Numbered from the stretch's first letter, positions 11,715 to 23,480 are shown. The stretch: 64,000 nucleotides of DNA from Magnolia sinica (GCF_029962835.1 NC_080584.1:76722862-76786861), one strand, 5' to 3'. Notes: generated from the sequence alone by a model not told the origin. Numbers and translations are program-made.

Positions 11715-12262
11715 GGAGGCAATCCATGAAAGCCTTTTGCAGTAAATTCCGATGTTGGGATGCAAGGTGAGGCCTATTGTGATGTTTGTGAGAAATCTAT
11801 CTCGTACATCTGTTTTGCAAACACAATTTAGGACATTTCAACAAAAATGAGGTGGATCCAAAACTCAAGTGGAACACAAGTGGATCACATGAGAGGAAAA
11901 ATTGGGGAAAGAAATTCTTTCCGTTGAAACCATTCTAGCCTCGACCTTAATGTTTATAGGCCATACAAACCATTTACAAGGTAATTCCCATTGGGATGAA
12001 TTTAAAAAAAAAAAAAAAAAAAAAAAAACACTAACATGATACAAAACTATTGTGTCCAAATGAATATATCAATGGTGGTAACTGAATTCCAACTGTTTCC
12101 ACTCATGTGGCTCACTTGAATTTTTGATCCACCTAATTTTTGGTGGAAAGTCCTAAAATGAGCTCATAAAATGGATGGACAGGGTGGATTTCCCACAAAC
12201 ATCACAGTGGGCCCACCTTGCATCCCATTTTAGAAACCATTCGCTGGAAATCTGGGTCTTGA
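11715..12262. repeat. Foldback MITE-like repeat, unit 5
   Basis: The left arm has GATGCAAGGTGAGGCCTATT and the right arm ACAGTGGGCCCACCTTGCAT. A poly-A run (12003-12028) sits in the middle. It is a close relative of units 2 and 4. Confidence 0.78.
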
Positions 12263-12289
12263 GTGGGGTAGTACCTAACCCGCGCCCAT

Positions 12290-12460
12290 CCGGATCCACC
12301 CAATGTGGGCACCATTGTCTCACCATTTCTTATGGTGTGGTCCTCCAAAGATTAGGATTTACTTCAATTTTGGGCCCATGCCTTAAAATGAGATGGCTAA
12401 GGGGATGGATAAAGTGGATATAAAACAAATACATTATAGTGGACGCCATGATACCCAACA
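12290..12460. repeat. MITE-like half unit
   Basis: Only the right half of the family is seen (TATGGTGTGGTCCTCCAAAG, then GGATGGATAAAGTGGATAT and ACATTATAGTGGACG). It closes the cluster that begins at 9655. Confidence 0.6.
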
Positions 12461-13474
12461 TATCAAATACAATGAGAAAAGAGTGGTGTTCACATTTAGG
12501 TTTTACTAAAACACAACAAACCTCTCATTCACTTCTCCATTGCATCATTGGTTGTTTCTTTAGTTTCTTTGTATAAGATTAGATTATTTTTATTTTTTAC
12601 TCTGCTATTTTATGGATAATGATATTTTAATATTCTATTAAATACTTTAGTTTATTTGAATTAAATGGAATGATTTTATTTTTATTTAATAAAAAATAAT
12701 TTCTACGGAATGTAAAACATTTCAAACAGGAAATAGGGAAAATGTGTCAAATTAACAAATTTCAAACATTTCATAGGTTTATTAACAAACAAGTTGTTTC
12801 AAATTCAATACTTAATTTTCAGACTTCAATAATAGTTATCAAACAAGTTTTCCGACTTCAGATTTAGACATCGTGTTTAGATTATAGATTCATGCCTCAG
12901 ATTTCATATTTCGATTTTAGACTTCAGATTTAACAAACGGGGCCTAAGTAAGCTACTCAAAAGATCATTTATGAATCCATTTTTTGTTTTTATTTTTTAC
13001 TTTGAACAATGTGGGACAATGCAAAAATAAATAAATAATAATAATAATAAATCACATTTTCACACTTTTTTCAAAAAGACTTTTGGAGGAAAACAAGTTT
13101 TTTTATTTTGATTTTTATGAAAATCAAGTGCATCTATTTTATTTAACTAATAGAGGAGGAATTCTCAATAATCCATCTATCATGGTAGCCTGCATATTAT
13201 AGAGGCCACAACATGCACTGTCCATATCATCATATTTCATTACATGTGGCCCCAATGGTTAGTGACACACAATGGATCCTAAGTCTTAATATGCCATCTA
13301 CCAATGGTGGGTGGGAATTTTATAACAAATGGGCTTCTAAAAATTCATATTCAAACTTTACTAGATTCCTACTAACCATCCTTGAATGGCCATCTTTAAA
13401 CCATGAAAGATTATGAGAGGGTTAAAGAATATTCCAATGATTAGATAAATAATTACCCTTTAAAAAAAGCATTT
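12461..13474. other. AT-rich stretch, no gene seen
   Basis: I see no conserved reading frame, transposon end or RNA gene here. It holds short T-rich and AAT-rich runs (near 13035-13050). Confidence 0.5.
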
Positions 13475-13860
13475 CATTGATATCAAAGGAAAATAGAGAG
13501 AAGCATTTCCTTAGGGGGGGGGGGGGGGGGACCACAGACAAAAGGGGCTGGCCCCCCTATCATATCTATACAAGATAAACATTAATGGACCTTCCGAATT
13601 GAGCCGAAACCCGCTTTGTCCATAAATAATCACCCCTTAACCAAACGTGGGAGATCGAGAAATGAACGAAAGAGACTGGTCACCTGGTTAGCACTGCCCT
13701 CCTTTGCCAGACCATCGGCCAGGCCATTAGCCTCCCTCAGAATAAGAGAAAACACAAAAGGACCTCTCCTTATGAGATTGCTAATTCCTTCCACCCAATA
13801 CCTTTACATCCAGGAGGGACTAGAGATGCCTTCAATGCAGTCAATCAGCCAAAGTGTCAT
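13475..13860 (-). pseudogene. LINE 3' scrap (RNase H end)
   Basis: Read on the minus strand, the segment encodes the tail of a plant LINE RNase H domain: EANGLADGLAKEGSANQV followed by SFLDLPRLVKG. The same motif follows RNase H in the LINE at 60627-64000. A run of about 18 G lies in what would be its 3' untranslated part (near 13514-13531). Everything upstream of RNase H is missing, as expected for a 5'-truncated LINE copy. Confidence 0.7.
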
Positions 13861-14060
13861 TTGGACACTACCAAATAAGTAGCTTAAAAAAATCTTATGT
13901 AAGTCAATCGGTTACATATATATATATATATATATTATATTTAACAACTTTATAATAGTTTCTTTGGTCAACTTAGTCAAAGTGTCATTTGGACACTACC
14001 AAATAAGTAGCTTAAAAAAATCTTATGTAAGTTAATAAGTTATATATATATATATATATT
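13846..14060. repeat. Tandem duplication of about 127 bp with TA runs
   Basis: A segment containing AAAGTGTCATTTGGACACTA and AAATCTTATGTAAGT occurs at about 13850 and again at about 13977. A (TA)n run follows each copy. It lies between the LINE scrap and the copia 3' LTR. Confidence 0.85.
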
Positions 14061-14104
14061 TAATTAAGTTAGTTTGATTATTAAACTTAACTAAATAGCT
14101 TTTA

Positions 14105-14965
14105 AGCCTTGCACAAAACCTTAGGATCTAGCCTCCCAAAACAAACTAGAATTATGGGATAATAAAGCAATGAAATAAATCAAAGCATAAACCACACGAC
14201 ACCAAGGAATTTTACATGGAAAACCCTTAAAGATGTAAAAACCACGGGACCTCGTCCAGATCAACAATCCACTATAAAGCAGAACGTTACAAACGATCAC
14301 AAGTACACACCGCTTGGATCTAACCTTCTTCACTCATGCAGGAGTGGATGAACAATAATAGAATAATAACAACAGAGGGATCTTGCCGATCACGAGGACG
14401 TAGAAGCGCTGAGATGTGGACTGCGAAGTAGATCACCTCTACGATTAGAATCTCCCTTCCACAAGCTTCCTCTCTCTGTTTCTCTCTCCCACTCTCTCTC
14501 ACCTTTAATAGCCCTAAGCCCTCCTAGAAAACCTTTAAGAAACCTTAGAATACCCTTGAATATACCCCAATCTTGCATACACCTCTTTATATAATAATAG
14601 AAAGAGGTAAAATCAAAATAGGAAAAAGTTTCCGTAGAATTTGCGTTTCCGCAATCGCATCTGCGTAACTCTTCGATGATATCGAAGGTCTCTCGATGAC
14701 AGCCTTCGATATCATCTAAGGTCCTTCAATGATATCGAAACAGGACCAAAACTGTCCAGCAACTAGGGTGAAAATTTTTGACAATTATCAATGTCATCGA
14801 GTAACCTTCGATGACAGGCTGCGATATCAGCTAAGGTCCTTCAATAATATTGAAATAGGACCAAAACTATCCACTGACCAGTGGTGAAAAATCCTAACAA
14901 TTATCGATGATATCGAAACTGGTTTGATTTCATCGAACCCAGCAATGAGGAGAAAATCCCCATCA
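14105..14965 (-). repeat. Copia 3' LTR
   Basis: It aligns with 39596-40423. The right end (TGATGGGG on the minus strand) is intact. The left end lacks about nine bases of the expected terminus (TGTTGGTAG), so the target duplication on this side cannot be read. Short reading frames here, such as a membrane-like one at 14121-14333, are LTR sequence and recur at 39619-39804. Confidence 0.9.
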
Positions 14966-17035
14966 AATACCTCCTTTTTCAACGAAGGAGGAATTCACCT
15001 TCTTCAAGTCAGTCTGGTTTCTACAAACCTCAAACTTGCCCTTAATCAAAGCCTTGGTCATCATGTCTGACCCATTATCGTCTGTGTGGATCTTCTCAAG
15101 CTGTAACACCTTCTGTTCCAAAGTATTCCTAATCCAGTGATACCGAATCTCTATGTGCTTCGACTTAAAGTGCTAACTTGGATTCTTGCTCAAGTGTATA
15201 GCACTTTGACTATCGTAATAGACCATGTGCTGCTCCTACTTTAGGCTTAGTTCCTATAGGAACCTCTTTATCCAAAGCATCTCTTTACATGCATTATGAC
15301 TGTAATTTACTTGGCCTCTATCGTTGACAATGCTACGACCTTCTGTAGCTTGCTTTGTTAAGAAATCGCTCCCCCTGCAAACGTGAACATGAACCCCAAT
15401 ATAGGCTTCCTGGAATCTATGTTACTTGTCATATCTGCATCTGTGTAGCCCTCTAACACAAGTTTTCCGTCACCATAGCATAGGCTCGACCTGAATGAGC
15501 CTCTTAGTAACCGCAGTATCCATTTCACAGCTGCCCAATGCTCTTTGCCGAGATTGTCAAGATACCGGCTGACAACACCAACCGCATATGCTATGTCTGA
15601 GCGTGTACACGTCATAGCATACATCAAATTTTCTACTGCTGACGCGTAGGGTATCTTCTGCATCTCATCCACCTCTGCCTTCGTCTTGGGACATTGCTTG
15701 TCGCTCAATCTGAAGTGACTATCCAGTGGAGTACTGACCGGCTTCATTGCATTCATATTGAACTGCTCTAGGACTTTCTCAATATACAACTCTTGTGACA
15801 ACCAAAGTTTCCTGCTGCTTCTGTCACGAGTTATCTCCATTCATAAGATTTGTTTAGCTGGGCCCAAGTCTTTCATCGAAAATGACTTGCCCAACTCCTA
15901 TTTCAGCATGTCGATCTTCTTGATGTCTTTTCTCATGATCAGCATGTCATCAACGTATAATAGTAGAACTAAGAAATCATCATCTGAGAACTTGCATGTG
16001 AACACACAGTGGTCTGACTCCGTTCTGTCATACCCATGCTTCAACATAAATGAGTCAAACTTCTTATACCATTGCCTTGGAGCTTGTTTCAGCCCATATA
16101 AGCTCCTCCTCAGCCTATACACCATATGCTCTTTGCCCTTGACTTCGAACCCCTCTGGTTGGTGCATGTAAATCTCTTCTTCCAGGTCACCATGGAGGAA
16201 GACAGTTTTAACATCTAACTGCTCTGTCTCCAGATCCATTCTAGCCACCAACCTAAGCAACACCCGAATGGATGTCATCTTCACCACTGGTGAGAATGTC
16301 TCCTCGAAGTCTATACCTTTCCTCTGACCAAACCCTTTCACTACAAGTCTGGCCTTGAACCTCGTCTGTGAATTCTTCTGCTTAACTTTCTTTCTGAACA
16401 CCCACTGTTACTCAAAGCTTTCTTGCCCTTAGGTAGTTTCACCATATCATAGGTGTGGTTTTTATGCAAGGATTTCATTTTCTCTTGCATAGCTTTTAAC
16501 CACTCTCTCTTATGCTCGTCGGCTAGGGCCTCAGAATAATCTTTTGGCTCTCCCCCATCAGTGAGCATAATGTACTCATGCGGCGAGTACATCTTGGACG
16601 AATGTCTGTCCCTAAATGACCTCCTCACCTTTGGCTCAACTGGTGGATCAAGTGGGGGCTGCTCCCCTGGTCCAACTTCTAAAGGAACTCTCTTGTCCTC
16701 TGCACCTTATTGTACTCCCTCGTCATTAGGCACCACGGGAGGAATAATCGAATCCATGTCCTCTACCTCACTTGAGCTAGGTAGGTTCTTCTCTTGCTTA
16801 CCAATGTCTTTTATACACTAATCTTTAAAGAAAACCACATCTCTGCTCCTGACGAGCTTCTTTTCGGTTGGATCCCATAATCTGTTACCGAACTTTTCAT
16901 CACCGTACCCCAAGAACACATACTGCCTGATCTTCATATTGAGCTTAGACCTCTCATCCTTTAGTACGTGTACAGATGCCCTGTATCCAAACACCCTGAG
17001 ATGACTGTACGATGGATCCTGTCCAATCCACACCT
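14963..17035 (-). pseudogene. Copia polyprotein, C-terminal part (integrase end, RT, RNase H)
   Basis: On the minus strand this follows the integrase tail (HLRVFGYRASVHVLKDE, QYVFLGYGDEKFG), a linker (SPHEYIMLTDGGEP), reverse transcriptase (GIDFEETFSPVVKM, DVKTVFLHGDLEEEIYM, SLYGLKQAPRQWYKKFD, LLLYVDDMLI with the catalytic YVDD) and RNase H (GYTDADMTSNIDSRK, ALSTIEAK). It is broken by a frameshift near 16390 and by stops, for example in the RNase H part near 15360. The last codons read SSFVEKGGI. The stop TGA is made of the first three bases of the 3' LTR (14963-14965). Confidence 0.92.
14966..14980 (-). other. Copia polypurine tract
   Basis: On the minus strand, AAAAAGGAGGTATT lies against the TGATGGGG start of the 3' LTR. 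It overlaps the last codons of the polyprotein. Confidence 0.7.
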
Positions 17036-17044
17036 CACTACAAG

Positions 17045-17860
17045 AAATCCCACTTTTAGCGATGAAAATTTTCGTAGAAAAACAATTTTAGCGACAAAAA
17101 TTTTCATCGCTGAATTCGTCACTAAAAGACCGAAGTAGAAAGGTTTTATCAGCAAAAAATATGAATCGTCACCAAAGGCAAGCTTTTTAGCGACGAAAAT
17201 ATTCGTCGCTAAAAAAACTTTACAAGACTTTTAGCAGCGAAAATTTTCGCTGCTAAAACTATTCGCTCCACTTTTAGTGATGAAAATATCCGTCGCTAAA
17301 AAAACTTCACAAGACTTTTAACAGCGAAAAAATTCACTGCTAAAAATATTCGTTCCACTTTTAGCGACGAAAATATTCGTCGCTAAAAAAACCTTACAAG
17401 ACTTTCAGCAGCGAAAATATTCGCTGCTAAACATATTCGTTCCACTTTTAGCGACGAAAATTTTCGTCGCTAAAAAAACTTCATAAGACTTTTGGTAGCG
17501 AAAATTTTCGCTGCTAAATATATTCGTTCCACTTTTTGTGACGAAAATATTCGTCGCTAAAAAAACAAGACAAGACTTTTAGCAGCGAAAATATTCGCTG
17601 CTAAAAATATTCGCTCCACTTTTAGCGACAAAAAGATTCGCTGCTGAAAAACTTCACAAGACTTTCAATAGTGAAATTATTCATTGCTAAAAATATTCGT
17701 TCCACTTTTAGTGATGAAAATATTTGTTGCTAAAAAATTTACAAGACTTTTTGCTGCAAAAAATCATTACAAACCTTTTAGAAATGAACATTTTCGTCGC
17801 TAAAAAATAGGTGTTCAACTTTTACCTCCGAAAATTTTCGTAGGTAAAAGTCTTTTTTTT
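17045..17860. repeat. Left subterminal repeats of CACTA 2
   Basis: The unit is a self-complementary 20-mer around GCGACGAAAATTTTCGTCGC, alternating with GCAGCGAAAATTTTCGCTGC, and spaced by AAAACTTTACAAGACTTTTA-like links. Many units differ by C to T or G to A, turning GCGACG into GTGATG. Such repeats are the usual transposase docking sites of CACTA elements. Confidence 0.92.
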
Positions 17861-17867
17861 AAAAAAA

Positions 17868-18085
17868 ACATTCCAGCACAAAATATTCCTGATATACACC
17901 TGTTAACACTATATTTCATCATATTCATCCTGTTATACACCTGATATATAATATATTTCATCATATTCACATTCACATCCATCCAAACATAAACTACATT
18001 CATCCAAACATAAACAATCTTATTCACATCACATTCATTCACGCATAAATACATATAAACTTAACATCATAAACAAATATAAAAA
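17868..18085. repeat. Inner flank of CACTA 2, left copy
   Basis: CATCCAAACATAAACTACAT and TCATCATATTCACATTCACA repeat here and read inverted at 36430-36660 (TTTATGTTTGGATGAATGTA). Related text occurs at 470-690 in CACTA 1. So the terminal inverted repeat of this family continues past the subterminal units. Confidence 0.85.
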
Positions 18086-18087
18086 AA

Positions 18088-19823
18088 TCATAAAGATGAA
18101 GGCGGAGGTTGTGAGGCATCCTTGGGTAAGCGTGCAGCGAGAGCCTGAAACATCTCCGTCATCCGTCGCTTATGCTCCACCCACATCTCCTCCATCCTCC
18201 TATCCTGCTCCTCTCTCTGCTTCGCCAGCTGATCCTCCATCCTCCTGTCCTGCTCCTCCCTCTGCCTCGCCAGCTCCTCCTCCATCCTCCTCGCCAGCTC
18301 CTTCATCCTCCTCTCCTACTCCTCCCTCTGCCTCACTGGCTCCTCTCTCTACCTATCCAGCTGATCTCTGATGTCATTGGTGACGACCCGTAGCTGCTGA
18401 ACCTCTCTCTCTGCGGTATCAGCTCGGCGTACGGCGTTATCGCCAAGGACGATGGATCGGCTGGAGGCAACTCTAGTGGGTGCCATGAGCTTGCCACCAT
18501 GGCCAAGCCCATGCACATATCCAGAACAGGTGCAAGCACCTGACTCAGGATCTCTGGCTTACTCTGCTGAGCACCATCGTGAGTGGGCTGACTGCATAAG
18601 GTGTCCATCTCCTCCTGTAATGAAAATATATGAATTTTCATAATAAATGACATCATTATAATTTAATGCAATTAAATTTTATAATGTAAGATTTTTTACC
18701 CAAATCTAACTAGCTCTAGGATGTACCTGATCCCGTCGCCTACCGACAGTGAGTCCCTCTATAAAAGTCTACTAGTCTGGGTTCTTAGCCAGTGACGGAA
18801 TCTAGTTGCACAATCGAAAAGATAATAGAGTTAATATAAATGCATGAAAAGAATATATAAACGTAATAATTACCAGTACTTTCTTACCATGTCATGACGA
18901 TGTCGTACAAATGACTTTGAACCAGCTATGTGGTTCACTTCTAACTTTTCCCTATTGTCAGAATTTATTTTGCTCCTCTTCTGAGCACATTATTCATAAT
19001 ACATTATTATTAATTATGAATTTAATTATTACGTTAAGATATTGTAAATATGTAAATATTACCTGAAAAGAATCAGACGAAAACCTATCGCAGAATATTC
19101 GTCAATCCTCATTGGTCACGTGCGGCAGTGCGAACTGTACGGCCTCCTCGTAGCTCGCACATCGCTTATACTGCTGGTGTAACTTACCATGGTAATCCTT
19201 GAACCGCTCCTTCATCATGTGATCGACGGCATGAAAGATGTGTGGAACACTCAAATTCAAGTCAAATTTATCCTACAGTTTCGTAAATAATAGATTAAGG
19301 TAATAAACTTATTAAGAAAATAACTTAACCGTAAATAAACTTTTATAAAATAAATTTTAATTTACTAAAATTTACCTAAAGGTGTTGACGGATGAGCTGT
19401 CGCGCATCATCGATCATGTCTCCCCAACGGGGGGTGGTGGGGGGATCAGATATCGGCATAATACACCGACCTCTGATGTAAACAATATGGCATTGTTCCC
19501 AATAGGTCTAATGCAGTCCTGTAGGAACTCTACCGTCACCCTACCCTCACACATAATTTGCTCTAAAAGCAACCCACGCGTGAGTCCACGTCCTTGTCCA
19601 CTGGTCGACAATGTTGTTGCAAAAGAAATATGTAAGTCTAAACATAAACAGAAATTATTAAAAGAAATATATGTCTAGACTTACATGCAGTGCCCGATGT
19701 ATGCGTGACTAAGGGATCAGACGCCTAAGATGCAACATGTGACGGCAATGCTGGCTCCGTCGCATCATGGGTAGAAGGGGTAAATCCAGTGCATGAATGA
19801 TATACTCTTCCACCTGGTGCCAT
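18088..19823 (-). pseudogene. TNPA-like CACTA protein, Transposase_24 family
   Basis: The gene reads leftward in about six exons joined at GT/AG borders. Exon 1 (19823-19685) starts MAPGGRVYHS. Exon 2 (about 19612-19381) has GQGRGLTRGLLLEQIMCEG and, after a frameshift at a C-rich run, WGDMIDDARQLIRQHL. Exon 3 (about 19275-19065) has FHAVDHMMKERFKDYHGKL and SYEEAVQFALPHVTNED. Exon 4 has KINSDNREKLEVNHIAGSKS then FVRHRHDMV, the family's most typical motif. Exon 5 has DFYRGTHCRRR. The last exon ends in a charged coiled coil repeating EEQDRRMEDQLAKQR. Family members bind subterminal DNA. Stops in exons 1 and 3 and the frameshift make it a pseudogene. Confidence 0.85.
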
Positions 19824-19829
19824 CACTAA

Positions 19830-20104
19830 ATATGTGCGAGCTATGAACTTATAAATTTAAACAATGTCAATACAAGTGGAATATACTAAAACATTATACA
19901 AGTAGTGTTGATGGTACAATGCATTTGTGCTTATGCTTAAAGAGATGATTAAAATATGATTATACCATTACATTATAATGCAAACAGAATATAATAAAAC
20001 TGTAAACTTTAATCTATAACCATTGAAAATTCCATTACATATTGTCATTCTATATTAAATACACGTATTTCGTTTACGAATTGAGAAATGACATGTAAAT
20101 CATG
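19830..20104. other. Spacer between the two CACTA genes, no gene seen
   Basis: AT-rich sequence with no recognisable frame. By position it would hold the end of the main transposase transcript and the start of the TNPA-like gene. Confidence 0.5.
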
Positions 20105-20111
20105 TGTACAT

Positions 20112-20558
20112 TTAATAATTGTCATCTGTATCACTATCGCTTAGGGCTATTTTTTCTTCACCATCACTATCACTTATCAGTATTTCTTCCTCATTGTCTG
20201 CAACGTCGTCATCAATGAAACTACTATCATCTCTGACAATATCATGTATTATTGAGGCATCAACATGATTAGGTGGCACATCATCTCTGTCTAATTGCAC
20301 CACATCAATATCAACACTTGAATCAGTCCCTGTATCCTTAGATGGCATGTCTTTTTGATATGCTTGTTTAACCTTAGACGTGTCATTTCGCTCGTCCTCG
20401 CTATTTTCAACTTCTGGTACGGAAACATCAAATACGTTTCTGGGCTTTATTTTCTGCACCACGTGCCCAGAGCCGCTTAACTCGGTGTCAGCGAGGTAAA
20501 ATACTTGTTCGGCTTGGCTGGCGAGGACAAATGGGTCGTCCTTAAACCACTTCCAAGT
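20112..20558 (-). pseudogene. TNPD-like CACTA transposase, C-terminal exon only
   Basis: On the minus strand the exon reads WFKDDPFVLASQAEQVFYLA, then DTELSGSGHVVQKIKPRNV, then a very acidic tail rich in D, E and S that ends SDSDTDDNY. This matches the DUF4216 end of plant CACTA transposases. The frame itself is open. Homology begins abruptly at 20558, where the telomere-like array starts, so the catalytic part and all upstream exons are gone. They are not found on the other side of the array block. Confidence 0.85.
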
Positions 20559-21862
20559 ATAGGTTAAGTATAGGTTATAAGTCTAGGTTTATGTTATAGG
20601 TTAAGGTTTTGGGATTTGAGAATAGGTTTAGGTTAAGGTTATAAGTATGGGTTATAGGTTAAGGTTTATGTTTAGGAAATCGGGTTCGGGTTCAGGATCA
20701 GGTTTAGGTTTGGGTTTAGGTTATAGGTTATAGGTTATAGGTTTAGGTTTATGTTATAAGTATAGGTTTTGGGATTTGAGAATAGGTTTAGGTTATACAA
20801 ATAGGTTTAGGTTGGGTTATAGGTTAAGGTTTAGGGATTTGAGTTTAGGTTAAGATTTAGGTTTAGGTTAAGGTTGTAAGTTTAGGTTAAGGTTATAAGT
20901 AGAGGTTATAGGTTAAGGTTAAGGTCTAGGTTTAAATTATAAGTATAAGTTTTGGAATTTGAGAATAGGTTTAGGTTAAGGTTATAAGTTTATGTATATG
21001 TTATAAGTATAGGTTATAGGTTAAGGTTATAAGTTTAGGTATAGGTTATAGGTTAAGGTTATAAGTATAGGTTAAGTATAGGTTATAAGTTTAGGTTATA
21101 AGTTAAGGTTTTGGGATTTGAGAATAGGTTTAAGTTAAGGTTGTAAGTATGGGTTATAGGTTAAGGTTTAGGTTTAGGAAATCGGGTTCGGGTTTAGGTT
21201 TGGGTTTAAGTTTTAGGTTTTAGGTTATAGGTTTAGGTTTAGGTTTATGTTATAAGTATAGGTTTTGGGATTTGAGAATAGATTTAGCTTAAGGTTATAA
21301 GTTTAGGTTAAGGATATAAGTATAGGTTATAGGTATAGGTTTAGGTTATAGGTTACAAGTATAGGTTATAGGTTAAGGTTAAGGTCAAGGTCAAGGTCTG
21401 CGCTTAGGTTATACGTATAGGTTTTGGGATTTGAGAATAGGTTTAGGTTAAGGTTATAAGTCTAGGTTTAGGTTTAGGTTTAGGTTATAGGTTAAAAGTA
21501 TAGGTTATAGGTTAAGGTTAAGGTTAAGGTCTAGGTTTAAGTTTATATTATAAGTATAGGTTGTAAGTTTAGGTTAAGGTTATAAGTAAAGGTTATAGGT
21601 TATGGTTAAGGTTTAGGGTTCAGCTATAAGTAAAGGTTTTGGGATTTGAGAATAGGTTTAGGTTAAGGTTATAAGTATAGGTTTAGGTTATAGGTTAAGG
21701 TTTAGGTTTAGTTTATAGGTATAGGTTTAGGTTTAGGTTAAGGTTTAGGTTATAGGTTTTGGTTTAGGGTTAGGGTTAGGTTATAGGCTATAGCTTTAGG
21801 GAATTGAGAATGGGTTTCGGTTATAGGTTTGGGGTTACAGGTTTAGGTTAAGGGTGTGGTAC
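20559..21862 (+). repeat. Telomere-like array, G-rich, left arm
   Basis: The array is built of GGTTTAGGTTATA, GGTTAAGGTTATAAG and related pieces, with a recurring marker GGGATTTGAGAATAGG about every 160-200 bases. The marker's complement (TATTCTCAAATCCC) recurs in the right-arm array, so the two arrays share ancestry and lie in opposite orientation. Exact TTTAGGG units are rare. Confidence 0.92.
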
Positions 21863-21864
21863 CT

Positions 21865-22363
21865 GCAAATAAAGATATAAACACGGCCTGTCCAAATGGT
21901 CAGGCCCCTCCAATGTTGTCCATAGGAAATGGACAGCTTCATCATGGTCATAACAGCGGTTCCCACCTTCCAGGGACCCCCGCTCATCCGGATAGCTCCG
22001 ACGCACATCCGGGTCTGCTCCATTAATTTTGAGCAAATACATAAACACAGCATATCCAAATGGCCAGGCCCCTCCAATGTTGTCCATAGGAAATGGACAG
22101 CTTCATCATGGTTATAACAGCAGTTCCTACCTTCCAGGGACCCCCGCTCATCCGGATAGCTCCGATGCACATCCGGGTCTACTCCATTAATTTCGAGCAA
22201 ATACAAAAACACGGCCTGTCTAAATGGTTAGGCCCCTCCAATGATGTCCATAGGAAATAGACAGCTTCATCATGGTCATAACAGCAGTTCCCACCTTCCA
22301 GTGACCCCCGTTCATTCGGATAGCTCTGACGTACATCCGAGTCTGCTCCATCAATTCTAAGCT
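21865..22363 (-). repeat. 164-bp tandem repeat, three copies, left arm
   Basis: CATTAATTTTGAGCAAATAC-like landmarks recur at 22021, 22185 and 22349, giving a period of 164 bases. Inverted copies lie at 32572-33080. Each unit can be read without stops on the minus strand (DPDVRRSYPDERGSLEGGN). The period is not a multiple of three, so each copy shifts frame and this is not evidence for a protein. Confidence 0.92.
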
Positions 22364-22383
22364 AATACAATTAAATCCTAAAT

Positions 22384-22766
22384 TAGTTACTCATTCAAGG
22401 TTGGATAGATTGTAATACTTTCATATTCTCATTTAAACATCTACACCGAAAATCCTGCAACATCTCCCCATGCCTCTCCAGATAAGTTGATCTTACGTTA
22501 CATTCCGATGCCAAATATCTAAAATAATGTAAAGATATTTGACATTGGATACGGAACAGAAGAAACATATCTAGAGAGAAACGAGGAGATGGACCGCGGA
22601 TCCAGCATGAACATTTAAATAGATTATATGAAAGTATACTATTCATCTAATCTTGAACTGTCCAAAATGGGATAACTTAAGAGATTTCTATGCCACCAAA
22701 AACACACCATATCTATGTATGGCGCCATAGAAATCCTTAAACGAGTAACTAATTATCTAACTTACA
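22384..22766. repeat. Foldback hairpin, left arm
   Basis: Text from TTAGTTACTCATTCAAGG to CCAAATATCT is mirrored by AGATATTTGACATTGG to CCTTAAACGAGTAACTAA. A smaller hairpin (GATTTCTATGCCACCA against TGGCGCCATAGAAATC) sits inside the right half. It could be a MITE or a small-RNA hairpin source. Confidence 0.8.
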
Positions 22767-23029
22767 AATCTATAAATTACAAGTCACAACTATAAACTGT
22801 AATATGAATAATTTTTTATAAGAAAATGATATATAAATAATTTTCCTAAAAATATTCTGCTACAAGAAATACATTCTTCATATCAACAATACTCTAGTGA
22901 AAAATAATGTAAATTCAAATTTAGATGCAAGGCAAATCCATATTTGTCAAATTAAACAATCAATTTCGAACTACGTCAGAAGTCGGTATTAGAAAACATA
23001 TCTCATGCCAAATGTAAATGCAAAGTTAG
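22767..23029. other. AT-rich spacer, nothing recognised
   Basis: No frame, repeat end or motif is supported here. Confidence 0.4.
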
Positions 23030-23480
23030 TTATTAAGCATTCAATATCACACATCCGAGTTGATTGATTTAAGCATCATAAACACATGTTCTAGTGGGCT
23101 GATCTTAGCATCATTACCACACATCCAAGTTGATTGATTTAAGCATCATTAACACATGTTCTAGTGGACTGATTTAATCATCGGGACTGATTCAACCATT
23201 GTAAACACATGTCCAAGTGGACTGATTTAAGCATTATAAACAAACACATGTTCTAGTGGGCTGATCTTTGCATCATTACCACACATCTAAGTGAATTGAT
23301 TTAAGCATCATAAACACATGTCAAAGTAGAGTAGACTGATTTAAGCATTGTAAACACATATCCAAGTGGAGTAACTTAAGCATCATAAATGCATGTCTAA
23401 GTGGAACTGATTTAAACATCATCAACACATGTTCTAGTGGGCTGATCTTAGCATCATTGCCACACATCCAAGTGAACTAT
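23030..23480. repeat. Minisatellite of about 36-45 bp units
   Basis: Units combine TTTAAGCATCATAAACACAT with GTTCTAGTGGGCTGATCTTA or CCAAGTGGACTGATTTAAGC. About a dozen degenerate copies are seen. Confidence 0.85.

Noticed and set aside
14121-14333. Small membrane protein
   Set aside because: It lies in the copia LTR and recurs in the other LTR at the same place.
17045-17860. CRISPR-like array
   Set aside because: Regular palindromic repeats with short links resemble one at first sight, but they are plant CACTA subterminal repeats with the matching inverted cluster at the other end.
18096-18393. Pro/Ser-rich plus-strand proteins
   Set aside because: They are the antisense shadow of the coiled-coil end of the TNPA-like gene, which has family motifs in the adjacent exons.
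21835-22212. Protein gene with repeats (DPDVRRSYPDERGSLEGGN)
   Set aside because: The frame follows a 164-bp tandem repeat whose period is not a multiple of three, and each copy falls in a different frame.
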